Under the pieces are notes generated by a model that was not told where the DNA came from, did not search any database, and worked only from the letters and a program-made list of their open reading frames with translations. Below are positions 23,235-30,202 of a stretch of 33,064 nucleotides of DNA, piece after piece; position 1 is the first letter of the stretch; each line of letters begins with the position of its first letter. The DNA comes from a virus. The translations under genes and the position numbers were made by a program. The DNA lies in IMG/VR virus record IMGVR_UViG_3300021091_000239, positions 1 through 33,064 of that record; one strand, written 5' to 3'.

Positions 23235-23710
23235 AGCATTGACTCCCTGACGGATCGTATCTCACCGTGGCATATGTAGGTGGCTGCTGTCTCGCCGAAC
23301 TTCTTCGCGAACCCGACCGGCTCGTAGACGACCTTGCGCTTCGGCATCCTCGTCGTTCCGTACTGGTGGAATTTCGCGTACTCGACGCGGGTTCCGAACG
23401 TCGCGTCCATCAGATCGATTTTGTTCGGCGGGCCGTTGAGCGACGAGAGGCTCCTGAACAGCCTGCCCGTGCGGATCATTATGTCCCCGCCCTGTCCGCT
23501 CGTTCTCTTCCATGCGGCGTACTGCGGGTCGAGCGGTGACCACCCGCCGGATGGCAGGCCGCCCTGCCTGAAATTTTCCTGGTTGGCGAACCTGAGCCAG
23601 ACCCTCGCGCGACGGAATATCGGGCGCATGTCGTTCGCCCGCTTCTTCATCATCACCATGCGGAGAATCGCCTTCTTCGCGTCGACCTTTATGACCAGTT
23701 TGTCAGCCAT
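23231..23710 (-). CDS. Tail completion protein, phage virion morphogenesis family (Mu gpG / P2 gpS-like)
   Basis: The protein has 159 residues. 'ARVWLRFANQENFRQGGLPS' followed by 'GGWSPLDPQYAAWKRTSGQG' and 'DIMIRTGRLFRSLSSLNGPP' is the hallmark 'f...G.pggW.pL...ya..K.....iL..tG.L..Sl' of this family; 'GTRVEYAKFHQYGTT' and 'RMPKRKVVYEP' complete it ('vpyA..hqfG.....ipaRpfl'). It acts at the head-tail junction. It overlaps the connector gene by one base (TGATG). Confidence 0.8.
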   Translation of the reverse strand: MADKLVIKVDAKKAILRMVMMKKRANDMRPIFRRARVWLRFANQENFRQGGLPSGGWSPLDPQYAAWKRTSGQGGDIMIRTGRLFRSLSSLNGPPNKIDLMDATFGTRVEYAKFHQYGTTRMPKRKVVYEPVGFAKKFGETAATYICHGEIRSVRESML

Positions 23711-24354
23711 CAGCCGTACCGATTCTTGCGATACCTCTTCAGAGACATCAGCTCCGTCTCGAGAAAGCCGGTCTGCATCGGAGCGACGTTGCGCGGCTCC
23801 AGATCCTTCACGCCGACCACGTCGTCGTGCATGTTCTGCATTTCCCTCGTCGCGGCGCGGAGGATGAGCAACTTGATCGCGGGTATCGCCGACCCGTTGA
23901 GGCCGCCCGTGTAGGTGACGGTGACCAGGTCATCCGCGTACGCCCCGAACACGTCAATGCCGAACCCGCGCACGACGTAGTCCTGCTCCGCCACCAGCGT
24001 CCTCTCCGTCCCCCTCAGTCGCTTCAGTTTGACCACGGACGCGCTGACCACGGGCGTGTTCAGTAGGTACACGGTCGTCGGCGGTTCGAGGAAGGTGGTG
24101 TTGTCGACCGTGCTCCCGAAGAGGGAATCGCCGGTCGGACTCGAGTTCACGAAAAAGGAGCTCATCGGAATCCCCGTGTGCTCGCTGGGGATGCGGTGCT
24201 GCTCCGTCGCCGAGACGACCTCGACGGGCCTGCGGAGGTAGAGCTCCATCTCGCTCTGGAGTCCGGCGAGCACCATCTCGGCTGCGTCCACCTGCCTGTT
24301 CGTCAGGCTTATGTCCATGTACGTCTTTAGGTCGGCGACTGTTGCTACCGGCAT
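23710..24354 (-). CDS. Head-tail connector (gp6/gp15-like adaptor)
   Basis: The 214-residue protein starts 'MPVATVADLKTYMDISLTNR' then 'QVDAAEMVLAGLQSEMELYL' and 'RRPVEVVSATE'. This helical start ('....lk.yl.i...d.......l..a...ve.yl.R') is typical of connector adaptors that bind the portal. The rest includes 'TVYLLNTPVVSASVVKLKRL' and 'DLVTVTYTGGLNGSAIPAIK' followed by helices. Order connector, completion protein, terminator is conserved. The portal itself is on the opposite strand at the far right of the window. Confidence 0.75.
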   Translation of the reverse strand: MPVATVADLKTYMDISLTNRQVDAAEMVLAGLQSEMELYLRRPVEVVSATEQHRIPSEHTGIPMSSFFVNSSPTGDSLFGSTVDNTTFLEPPTTVYLLNTPVVSASVVKLKRLRGTERTLVAEQDYVVRGFGIDVFGAYADDLVTVTYTGGLNGSAIPAIKLLILRAATREMQNMHDDVVGVKDLEPRNVAPMQTGFLETELMSLKRYRKNRYG

Positions 24355-24358
24355 GGGG

Positions 24359-24562
24359 TTACCTGCCGAGAGCGGCCGCCCTGCGAGCGCGCGCCCTTCT
24401 TCTCTCGTTGAGTTCCTCGCGCGTCTGCCTGCGCGCGTACTCGAGCACCCTCGCCGGGCTGCGCTCTCTGTTGCGGCCGAACGCGAATCCGAGGACCCTA
24501 CCGATTCTCCTCGGAATGCTGATGTCTTCGTCGCCTGCTTCGGGTACGAGTGCTTGCGGCAT
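24359..24562 (-). CDS. Small basic protein heading the connector/tail block
   Basis: This 67-residue protein is arginine-rich: 'GRNRERSPARVLEYARRQTR' and 'EELNERRRARARRAAALGR'. It is probably mostly helical after residue 25. It has a strong GGAGG ribosome site, a promoter-like extended -10 about 32 bases upstream of the ATG (24595-24603), and ends four bases before the connector start, so I treat it as real. No family recognised. Strong positive charge would suit binding to DNA, RNA or an acidic capsid surface; that is inference. Confidence 0.6.
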   Translation of the reverse strand: MPQALVPEAGDEDISIPRRIGRVLGFAFGRNRERSPARVLEYARRQTREELNERRRARARRAAALGR

Positions 24563-24569
24563 GCTTCCT

Positions 24570-24589
24570 CCGTCTGATGAATCCGACGG
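24570..24589 (-). other. Hairpin in the leader of the connector block
   Basis: CCGTC and GACGG can pair around a 10-base loop, ending one or two bases before the GGAGG ribosome site of the 67-residue gene. It could affect translation of that gene. The stem is only five base pairs. Confidence 0.3.
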
Positions 24590-24594
24590 TTGTT

Positions 24595-24603
24595 ATTTTA
24601 TCA
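24595..24603 (-). promoter_or_regulatory. Extended -10 promoter element before the connector/tail block
   Basis: The minus strand reads TGA followed by TAAAAT (hexamer at 24595-24600), in the 49-base gap after the first ParB-like gene. No -35 match is visible at the right distance. It shares GTGNTAAAATA with the element before the holin. It would separate tail expression from the ParB/PAPS module. Confidence 0.5.
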
Positions 24604-24611
24604 CTAGCCCG

Positions 24612-25157
24612 CTATCTGTCGTCGTTCGGCGGTGCCTCTATGGCCGGCTCGTCCACCTTCGCAGACGACTCGATCGGCACCCACGCGCGGGAGTAGAGGT
24701 GGTCCTTTATCGCCCGGTGCTTGATTATCGTCCCATCCACCAGCAGGTCGAATTCGTCGGCCGAGAGGTTGAGGGCCAGCATGAGATCGTTCTCGTTCGC
24801 CGAGCCGGACGAAGTGAGGCGCCTTATCGCCGAGGAGAGCTTCTTTGACACGACCGATCCCCTGCCCCTGTTCATCTGGACGTGGAGGATTATCGCCTCG
24901 GCCTCGGTGCAATCCACCAACGAAACCGGCACGGTCGCCCCGACGGCCTCCCTGACCTGCTGGTTGTTCATCGACAGAAGGCATCGTTCGTGTCCGTCGA
25001 TAATCGTCAGCCCTTGCCTTCTCGCCACTATCGGGGAGAGGATTCCGTGCCTGCACATCGAGCGCGCCAGCACCGCCAGGTCGGGGGAGAGCGTGTAGGT
25101 CGTTCGCCACGGTGCAAGCGCGAGATCGCCCGGATTCATCTGGGTTGATTCAGCCAT
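24612..25157 (-). CDS. ParB-like nuclease-fold protein A (short)
   Basis: The 181-residue protein has a compact ParB/sulfiredoxin-like N-terminal half: 'DLAVLARSMCRHGILSPIVA', 'GLTIIDGHERCLLSM' (GHER at 55-58, the equivalent of the ParB G-x-R-R box), then 'VPVSLVDCTEAEAIILHVQM' followed by 'NRGRG', with the unusual NRGRG in place of the ADNR found in the sister gene. Residues about 120-150 could form a helix-turn-helix (NENDLMLALNLSADEFDLLV). The end is acidic and disordered. It overlaps the PAPS-reductase-like gene by eight bases and is the third gene of the cassette. ParB-fold members bind nucleotides (CTP/ATP) or act as nucleases; which applies is not known. Confidence 0.7.
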   Translation of the reverse strand: MAESTQMNPGDLALAPWRTTYTLSPDLAVLARSMCRHGILSPIVARRQGLTIIDGHERCLLSMNNQQVREAVGATVPVSLVDCTEAEAIILHVQMNRGRGSVVSKKLSSAIRRLTSSGSANENDLMLALNLSADEFDLLVDGTIIKHRAIKDHLYSRAWVPIESSAKVDEPAIEAPPNDDR

Positions 25158-26274
25158 TCGTTTCCCCCTGGTTCTTTATCATTCTGCCAGCCTTCGTCCC
25201 CGGGCCAGCCGGGTTCGCCGAGGTGACGTGTATCGAGTTGAGCAACAGCGTCCTCACCAGCCAGTGGATCGGATACGAGGCGGGGTCGTGAACCATCTTC
25301 TTCTTGAATGTCGAGACGTATCGTCTGGCCGCCGTCTGCATCGTCTTGCCAATCATGAAATCGGAAATGAATTGGCTGACCCCGTCCAGCCCGTCCTGCG
25401 AGTAGGCCCCGACCACCTTGTCGGCGTCGAAGTCCTTGCCGAGCCGCCTCTGCGCATCTATGCGCGGGAACACCCTCACGAGCTGGTCGTAGAACTCGGG
25501 CTCGGTGGCGATGACGTCGCCGAGTCTGCGTATGGCTATCGAGTGCAGCGGTATGCCGACTCTCGTGTTGGAACCCGTCATCTCTGCCGCATCGTAGTAC
25601 TCCGAGTATTCGCCGCCTGATTCGTGGATGAACCTGAACACGTCGCTCGTCTGCCAGTCGTAGATGACCTTGGCGAATTTGAGCGGGAGGCCGCGCTTCA
25701 CGCCGAAGGGTGTGACTATGTAGTTCTCGTGGAGTTTCTGGACGCACGACCTGTACCTGATCATTGACTCGTTCGCGCGCACTCCCGTGATGAACGCCGT
25801 CCTTCCCTTCTTGCCCTGCATCGTGTAGTAGTCGATCGTCTCCCTGAGTGGCTCGTCGTGCGACAGGCCGAAATTCCTCGCGCTGATGGCGAACTCCGGC
25901 ATGGGCCTGACCAACCTCCCCTCGCGCTCCCGCTTCCCGCTCCACAGCAACGCCGTCTCGCGCCTGCCGAGTATCCATATCTCCGCGCCGTACGGCAGGC
26001 AGTACCACTCCATGTCGACCCACGGATAATCGCGCACCCTCATCACGTAGTCGACGACCATGGGGCTGACCATTTCCTCGTCGCGAAATATCACCTTGAC
26101 CGGCCCGAGCCCCCGCTCCTCGTGTACTTCCCTCGCCAAGTGGAGTATCGCCGTCGAGTCCTTGCCCCCGGAGAACTGCACGCACACGGTGTCGAAGGTG
26201 TCGTACACGTGCCGCATCCTGGCGCGCGCCGCGTCCACGCAGGAGGCATCAAGGAACAGCCGTTGCCGCGGCAT
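25150..26274 (-). CDS. PAPS reductase-like PP-loop protein (IbrA-like)
   Basis: The protein has 374 residues from the ATG at 26274, which overlaps the upstream stop (TAATG); a frame to 26376 lacks a start signal. Residues 35-41 are SGGKDST, the PP-loop that binds ATP and forms an adenylate. Further family elements are 'VKVIFRDEEMVSPMVVDYVM', 'FITGVRANESMIRYRSC' (the G-x-R-x-x-E-S motif) and 'VIYDWQTSDVFRFI' (the 'Pi.dW...DVw.yi' motif). The rest is a helical C-terminal region with many R and K. There are four cysteines (12, 31, 92, 177) but no CxxC pair, unlike the iron-sulfur DndC of phosphorothioation. Length and ParB partner resemble IbrA/IbrB of E. coli. Substrate unknown. Confidence 0.8.
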   Translation of the reverse strand: MPRQRLFLDASCVDAARARMRHVYDTFDTVCVQFSGGKDSTAILHLAREVHEERGLGPVKVIFRDEEMVSPMVVDYVMRVRDYPWVDMEWYCLPYGAEIWILGRRETALLWSGKREREGRLVRPMPEFAISARNFGLSHDEPLRETIDYYTMQGKKGRTAFITGVRANESMIRYRSCVQKLHENYIVTPFGVKRGLPLKFAKVIYDWQTSDVFRFIHESGGEYSEYYDAAEMTGSNTRVGIPLHSIAIRRLGDVIATEPEFYDQLVRVFPRIDAQRRLGKDFDADKVVGAYSQDGLDGVSQFISDFMIGKTMQTAARRYVSTFKKKMVHDPASYPIHWLVRTLLLNSIHVTSANPAGPGTKAGRMIKNQGETNG

Positions 26275-27002
26275 TAGAAGTCGCAGTGCGCTTCTAGGTA
26301 ATTGAGGAGCCTCTCGGCTGTTGTGTTTCCGTCCGTCTCGGCGTCCGACCTGAGCCACTTGACGAAGTCGTACCACCTGCTCTGTTGCTCCACGCTGTCG
26401 AAGACGATCGTGTACTGCACGATGGCGGTCGGCTTCTTTATCCCCGGTATGGATGTGCTCCCGAGGGCGGCGACGTTCAATTCCTCGCCCTTCGGAACGA
26501 CCGGCACCGCGTCCTGCTGTTCGACGATCACTGGCGGGACAAACTCGCTCGAAGTGAGTATCTCGCTCTCGGCGTTCGACACCGTTTCCTCTATCGATGC
26601 CATGTCGAACTCGTCTATGCCGAGGCCGTTCATCAGTTCCGAGTATTCCGACCCGATCTGGCCGATCATCTGCATCAGCAGGTCCTCGTCGTAGCCGCCG
26701 AGGTCGGACGTCCTGTTGTCCGCGTAGGCGAACGCCATCGCCTTCTTCTCGTCGGCGTCAAGCACCGTGCACGCGATCGAGTCCCATCCGAGTCGCTTCG
26801 CCGCCTGGTACTGGTGGTTGCCCGCGATGATGACGTAGCGTCCGTCCCCGTTCTCGGCGACGACGATCGGCTTTATCTGCCCGAACTCCTTGTACGAGGA
26901 TGCGATGGCATCGACGTCGCCGCGCCTGGGGTTGTCCTTGAGCGGAACGAGGCTGCCGAGCGGCATCGCCAGGGAGGCGAGCGACTCGTGTATCCCGTTC
27001 AC
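26274..27002 (-). CDS. ParB-like nuclease-fold protein B (IbrB-like)
   Basis: This 242-residue protein has a clear ParB/sulfiredoxin domain (about 12-115): 'MPLGSLVPLKDNPRRGD' with NPR at 24-26, 'SYKEFGQIKPIVVAENGDGR', 'YVIIAGNHQYQAAKRLGW' (GNHQ where ParB has GxRR/GHxR) and 'AMAFAYADNRTSDLGGYDED' with ADNR at 94-97. The GNHQ-ADNR combination is typical of ParB-like proteins found next to DNA-modifying enzymes and PAPS reductase-like genes in phages and islands. Residues about 190-242 are a second small domain (VQYTIVFDSVEQQSRWYDFV). Its stop overlaps the PAPS-reductase-like start by one base, so the pair is probably co-translated. Function is inferred from association only. Confidence 0.8.
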   Translation of the reverse strand: MNGIHESLASLAMPLGSLVPLKDNPRRGDVDAIASSYKEFGQIKPIVVAENGDGRYVIIAGNHQYQAAKRLGWDSIACTVLDADEKKAMAFAYADNRTSDLGGYDEDLLMQMIGQIGSEYSELMNGLGIDEFDMASIEETVSNAESEILTSSEFVPPVIVEQQDAVPVVPKGEELNVAALGSTSIPGIKKPTAIVQYTIVFDSVEQQSRWYDFVKWLRSDAETDGNTTAERLLNYLEAHCDF

Positions 27003-27352
27003 ACCTGCACTCGCACGTTTGCGTTGAGCGTCCTGAGAGCGTCAACCTCGGTGCGCAGGGTCAGCAACTTCTCTCGCTTCGCCTTGACCAGGGCCTCGGC
27101 GCACTTGTAGTCGAAGTCCATGTCGGCAAGCTTGTAGTCCGCCCATGCCTCGCGCTCGCGAATCGAGCCCTTCGCCGAGAGGTATTCCTTCGCCCACTCG
27201 CCCTTCAGCCTCGATTCCTTCTTCGCGCTGTCCTCGGCGAGGGATTCGAACGCCTCCGTGTGGTACTCGAGTTCGTCGAGGAGCCTGAGTATCCGCTCCT
27301 CTATTTCCACCTGGCTTATCGGTGAGGTTCTCATGCTGTTGGCGACCGTCAT
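26999..27352 (-). CDS. Conserved coiled-coil phage protein of unknown function
   Basis: The protein has 117 residues from the ATG at 27352, which overlaps the RuvC-like stop (ATGA); the longer frame upstream is a shadow of that gene. It is nearly all helix: 'VEIEERILRLLDELEYHTEA', 'KKESRLKGEWAKEYLSAKGS', 'IREREAWADYKLADMDFDYK' and 'VKAKREKLLTLRTEVDALRT'. I recall similar proteins beside recombination genes of actinobacterial phages, without a known role. Its stop overlaps the start of the ParB-like gene by four bases (ATGA). It may be a structural partner or regulator in the recombination or ParB/PAPS module. Confidence 0.6.
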   Translation of the reverse strand: MTVANSMRTSPISQVEIEERILRLLDELEYHTEAFESLAEDSAKKESRLKGEWAKEYLSAKGSIREREAWADYKLADMDFDYKCAEALVKAKREKLLTLRTEVDALRTLNANVRVQV

Positions 27353-27897
27353 TTCGCCCGTCCTTTCGCAATTCGATCTAGTGGGGACCAATCTACCTTT
27401 TCCAGGCCCTCGGCGTGGGATTTCGGCCACTCGATCGCCGATTGGCCGAGCTTGCACCTGAGCATTTCCTCGATCACCCAAGCGTCGCACCTGTCCGGTC
27501 CGTCGCCGCCGTTCCACACGATTCCCGTGCGCGCCGATATGGCCGACACGACCTCGGCCTTGCCCGCATTCCCCTTGCCAGTGGCGAACTTCGCCCTGCA
27601 CGTCGGCGGTATCTCAACGGTCGGTATGCCGGCCTCGTGGAGCGCCACCCTGAGCACACCGCCGAGCTCGCCGATCGAGTGCGCCTGCGAGTTGCGCGAG
27701 GCGTACGAGTAGTGCTCGATTGCCACGCAATCGACGCCGTGCTCGGCGACGAGGAGCATCACCTCATCCCGTATCTCGACGAGCCTCTGCGGGCCGGACG
27801 AGTCGCGCCGGATGCTCGACGTCTGCCCCGACACCGACACGCCGGTCGACGTGAGGGACGGGTCTATCCCGAGCGTGACTACGACGCCCTTCCTCAC
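27349..27897 (-). CDS. RuvC-like Holliday junction resolvase
   Basis: The 182-residue protein starts at GTG 27897, overlapping the HNH stop (GTGA). It has the RuvC ribonuclease H fold with all acidic residues: D12 in 'LGIDPSLTSTG', E61 in 'VDCVAIEHYSYASRN', and D135/D138 in 'GGDGPDRCDAWVIEEML'. 'VVSAISARTGIVWNGG' and 'IPPTCRAKFATGKGNAGKAE' are further family features. Length is normal for phage RuvC. It resolves branched DNA formed during recombination or before packaging, and fits with the Rad52-like and Cas4-like genes upstream. Confidence 0.85.
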   Translation of the reverse strand: MRKGVVVTLGIDPSLTSTGVSVSGQTSSIRRDSSGPQRLVEIRDEVMLLVAEHGVDCVAIEHYSYASRNSQAHSIGELGGVLRVALHEAGIPTVEIPPTCRAKFATGKGNAGKAEVVSAISARTGIVWNGGDGPDRCDAWVIEEMLRCKLGQSAIEWPKSHAEGLEKVDWSPLDRIAKGRAK

Positions 27898-28232
27898 TTT
27901 TCCCACCCGTGCCTTGCCAGACCGAGGTCGAACGCCAGCGCCGGCTCCCTCCCGATCCTGTCGTGGCACTTCCTGCACACCGCTATCACGTTCGCCTCGT
28001 CGAGTATCGAGCCGCCCTGCGACCGGCGGACGAGTTCGTGGACGTCCTTTGACGCGAGGCGGTGGTAAGTCCTCAGCCCGTCGTGCGCCGCGAACTTCGG
28101 GCACGCCTCGCAGTACGGGCGCTCGGAGAGGACCTTCGCCACGAGCACCCTCCTGTCGGCGTACTTCGCCTCCATCTTCTTGCTTCGCTGCCGCAACCGT
28201 CCTGAGCGCTTGAGCGGCTTCCGCTTCTTCAC
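27894..28232 (-). CDS. HNH endonuclease
   Basis: This 112-residue protein starts at GTG 28232, overlapping the upstream stop (GTGA). A basic start (KKRKPLKRSGRLRQRSKKME) is followed by an HNH core: 'SERPYCEACPKFAAHDGLRT', 'DVHELVRRSQGGSILDEANV' and 'IAVCRKCHDRIGREP'. C-x2-C pairs at both ends would bind zinc. HNH proteins of this size assist packaging by terminase in many phages or act as recombination nucleases. Here it lies in the terminase operon, though four genes away from TerL. Confidence 0.8.
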   Translation of the reverse strand: MKKRKPLKRSGRLRQRSKKMEAKYADRRVLVAKVLSERPYCEACPKFAAHDGLRTYHRLASKDVHELVRRSQGGSILDEANVIAVCRKCHDRIGREPALAFDLGLARHGWEK

Positions 28233-28735
28233 AGGACATCCGATACCCGTATGTCGTCGAAATCCCACCTGTCGTCCAGCAGGGACCACAGAGCCCTGTC
28301 GAGCACCGTCTCCTCGAACTCGTACTCGCGCATGAGCGATTTGTGCCTCGCTATGCCGCGGCGCAGGAACTCCGCGTTCGACCAGCCGTTGCTCTCGAGC
28401 ACCTCGCCGGTTTCGATCATCGTCGCCACCTCGTTGAGCCGCCTCTCGACGTGGAACCTGAAGCGGGAGATTTTCTTGATGCGCGAGTCGTACGAGGAGT
28501 TCGCGCTCTCGAGCAGCACGAGTCCCTCGTTGCCGAAGGACTGGTACCTCTCGGTGTCGTCTTGCCTGGCCTTCTCGGTCTTGGATATCTGGGAATCGAG
28601 GTTGTCTATGAGCGCCTCGAGGTTCTGCCTCCACCTCTCCCAATTTTCTTTTTCCAGCAGGATTTTGCGCTGGCTGGGCGACAGCTTGTTCTTGACCTCC
28701 TCGGCCACCATCTTCGCGAAAGTTTGGTTGTCCAT
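28229..28735 (-). CDS. Helical phage protein of unknown function
   Basis: The protein has 168 residues. 'MDNQTFAKMVAEEVKNKLSP' and 'KENWERWRQNLEALIDNLDS' are amphipathic helices; a later part reads 'RFRFHVERRLNEVATMIETG' and 'RRGIARHKSLMREYEFEETV'. It is mostly helical and charged, without a catalytic motif I can identify. It begins three bases after the Cas4-like gene ends and overlaps the HNH gene, so it is in the same operon. A role with the flanking nucleases is plausible but unproven. Confidence 0.55.
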   Translation of the reverse strand: MDNQTFAKMVAEEVKNKLSPSQRKILLEKENWERWRQNLEALIDNLDSQISKTEKARQDDTERYQSFGNEGLVLLESANSSYDSRIKKISRFRFHVERRLNEVATMIETGEVLESNGWSNAEFLRRGIARHKSLMREYEFEETVLDRALWSLLDDRWDFDDIRVSDVL

Positions 28736-28738
28736 TCC

Positions 28739-29548
28739 CTAACGACTCCTTCGGTTCGCCCAAGCTGGGCAAATCCTCTTGTAGTGGCACCAGTCGCACA
28801 GGCGCGAAACCTTCGTCGGAAAAGAGCCGGTGCCGATCGCCTCCGCTACCTCGCCGTGGACCTTCACGACGCGGGCGAGGGTCTGCTCGTCGTCGCCGTC
28901 CTTCATCTTCCTGCTTATGCTCTTACCGTCCTTCAGGTAGATGAGTTCCACCTCGTCAACCGATTTACCGGTCGTCATCAGGGTCGGCGAACGCTCGACA
29001 ATGATTTTGTACAGCATCAACTGGAACCACTTCTGGTCCATGTACGCAGGCTTCGGGAACTTTCCCGTCTTGTAGTCGGTGACTTTCAGGCCGTCCCCCG
29101 CCTCGGCGACGCGATCCACGAACCCGCGCACCACCACGCCGGGCGAGACCTCGACCTTGTACTCGGATTCGAGCCCCAACGGCGACACCTTCGCCGGGTT
29201 CTCCACGGCCCAGAGGTTCTCCACGCACCACCATGATTTCCACCTGAATTCTCGCATTTGTTGCTCGTCCAACCCGATTGCGGCCAGCCGGCTTTCCCAG
29301 CCCTTGGCCCAGACGAAGCGAGACACCTGTTGCGCGTTGCCGATGGTGCGCTCCTCGCTGGGCAGCGCGTACAGGTTCTCCAGCACCTCGTGGACGAACG
29401 TGCCCATCACCTGGCTCTCCGTCTCCGGCTCGGGGATGCCGTCGATGCGGCTGTACTTGTACCTCTGCGGGCACTGCTCCCAAGTGGATATGGACGATGC
29501 CGAAAGGTAATCGGGCATGCGCAATTCCTGCGGCTGTTCAGTGGTCAC
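28739..29548 (-). CDS. Cas4/RecB-like PD-(D/E)XK nuclease with iron-sulfur cysteines
   Basis: The 269-residue protein has the full PD-(D/E)XK set of the RecB/Cas4 type: 'SASSISTWEQCPQRYKYSRI', H53 in 'GTFVHEVLE', D145 in 'GFVDRV', D158 and K160 in 'TDYKTGKFP', and Q176/Y180 in 'WFQLMLYK'. C26 with C251, C254 and C260 ('CDWCHYKRICPAW') would hold a 4Fe-4S cluster as in Cas4 and AddB. Such proteins resect DNA ends. It lies right after the Rad52-like annealing protein, the normal exonuclease-annealing pair of phage recombination. No CRISPR array is present. Confidence 0.85.
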   Translation of the reverse strand: MTTEQPQELRMPDYLSASSISTWEQCPQRYKYSRIDGIPEPETESQVMGTFVHEVLENLYALPSEERTIGNAQQVSRFVWAKGWESRLAAIGLDEQQMREFRWKSWWCVENLWAVENPAKVSPLGLESEYKVEVSPGVVVRGFVDRVAEAGDGLKVTDYKTGKFPKPAYMDQKWFQLMLYKIIVERSPTLMTTGKSVDEVELIYLKDGKSISRKMKDGDDEQTLARVVKVHGEVAEAIGTGSFPTKVSRLCDWCHYKRICPAWANRRSR

Positions 29549-29560
29549 CGAACAACCTTA

Positions 29561-30202
29561 CTACTTCTGGAAGCTGAGCCTTACCGCCTCCGCCTGCAGT
29601 TCGTTGAGCTGGGCGAGTGTCGCATCGCTCGGCTTGCGCGGCTTGGGCGCGTTGTTGGACATCTTCGCCCACAATTCGTTCAACTGCGCGCGCTTTGACT
29701 CGTCGAGCCCCTTGCTCAGGCCGACGAAGTTCTCCCAGATCTGAACCGACTCGTCGACTGGGGCGTCCATGGCCTGCTCGATCTCGATTGCCTCGTCGCT
29801 GCGGGCGAGGTACAGGCCGACGCCCATCGTCTGCGCCGCCTTCTTGAGGGCGTCGGAGATGGCTCCCTTGAACTCGTCGCCGAGGTCGACTATCGACCCC
29901 TGCTTGGTGCGCTTGATTTTCTGCCCGCCGATGCCGTCGCGCGAAATCACGCCGGACTCGCTGGTCTTGTAATCGATTCGGACGTGGGCGACGACGAAGT
30001 CGGGGTCGATCGCGTCTCGCTCGCACTTCACGACGATGAACGACCAGCTGTCGGCGCCGAGCACCTTGTTGAGCCGGTTGATGACCTCGCTGACCGGGAT
30101 GTAGGTCAGGTTCGTCCCGCCCTTGTTGAGCGTCCGCTCCATCTCCTGCGGGAATGGCTCCGAGAGCAGCCCGTATACGTCCTTCTTGGTTGTTTCACTC
30201 AT
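29561..30202 (-). CDS. Rad52/22-like single-strand annealing protein
   Basis: This 213-residue protein contains 'GTNLTYIPVSEVINRLNKVL' followed by 'GADSWSFIV', 'AHVRIDYKTSES', 'SIVDLGDEFKGAISDALKKA' and 'AQTMGVGLYLARS'. The 'yipg..vi..LN.vfG...Ws..v' start and the 'a...AlKrAA..lGvglyla' end are the signature of Rad52/Rad22-type annealing proteins. A flexible C-terminus follows ('LNELWAKMSNNAPKPRKPSD'), probably for partner binding. GGAGGAAC precedes the ATG, which overlaps the previous gene by eight bases. Together with the Cas4-like nuclease it would repair broken phage DNA by annealing. Confidence 0.85.
   Translation of the reverse strand: MSETTKKDVYGLLSEPFPQEMERTLNKGGTNLTYIPVSEVINRLNKVLGADSWSFIVVKCERDAIDPDFVVAHVRIDYKTSESGVISRDGIGGQKIKRTKQGSIVDLGDEFKGAISDALKKAAQTMGVGLYLARSDEAIEIEQAMDAPVDESVQIWENFVGLSKGLDESKRAQLNELWAKMSNNAPKPRKPSDATLAQLNELQAEAVRLSFQK

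Noticed and set aside
25150-26274. Classical DNA phosphorothioation (Dnd) system
   Set aside because: The PP-loop protein lacks clustered cysteines and no DndA, DndD or DndE-like gene is in the window.
27898-28239. Upstream extension of the RuvC-like frame
   Set aside because: The added residues are a shadow of the HNH gene; GTG 27897 gives a normal RuvC start overlapping the HNH stop.
28739-29548. CRISPR-associated Cas4 of a real CRISPR system
   Set aside because: No array, Cas1 or Cas2 is present; position beside a Rad52-like gene fits phage recombination.
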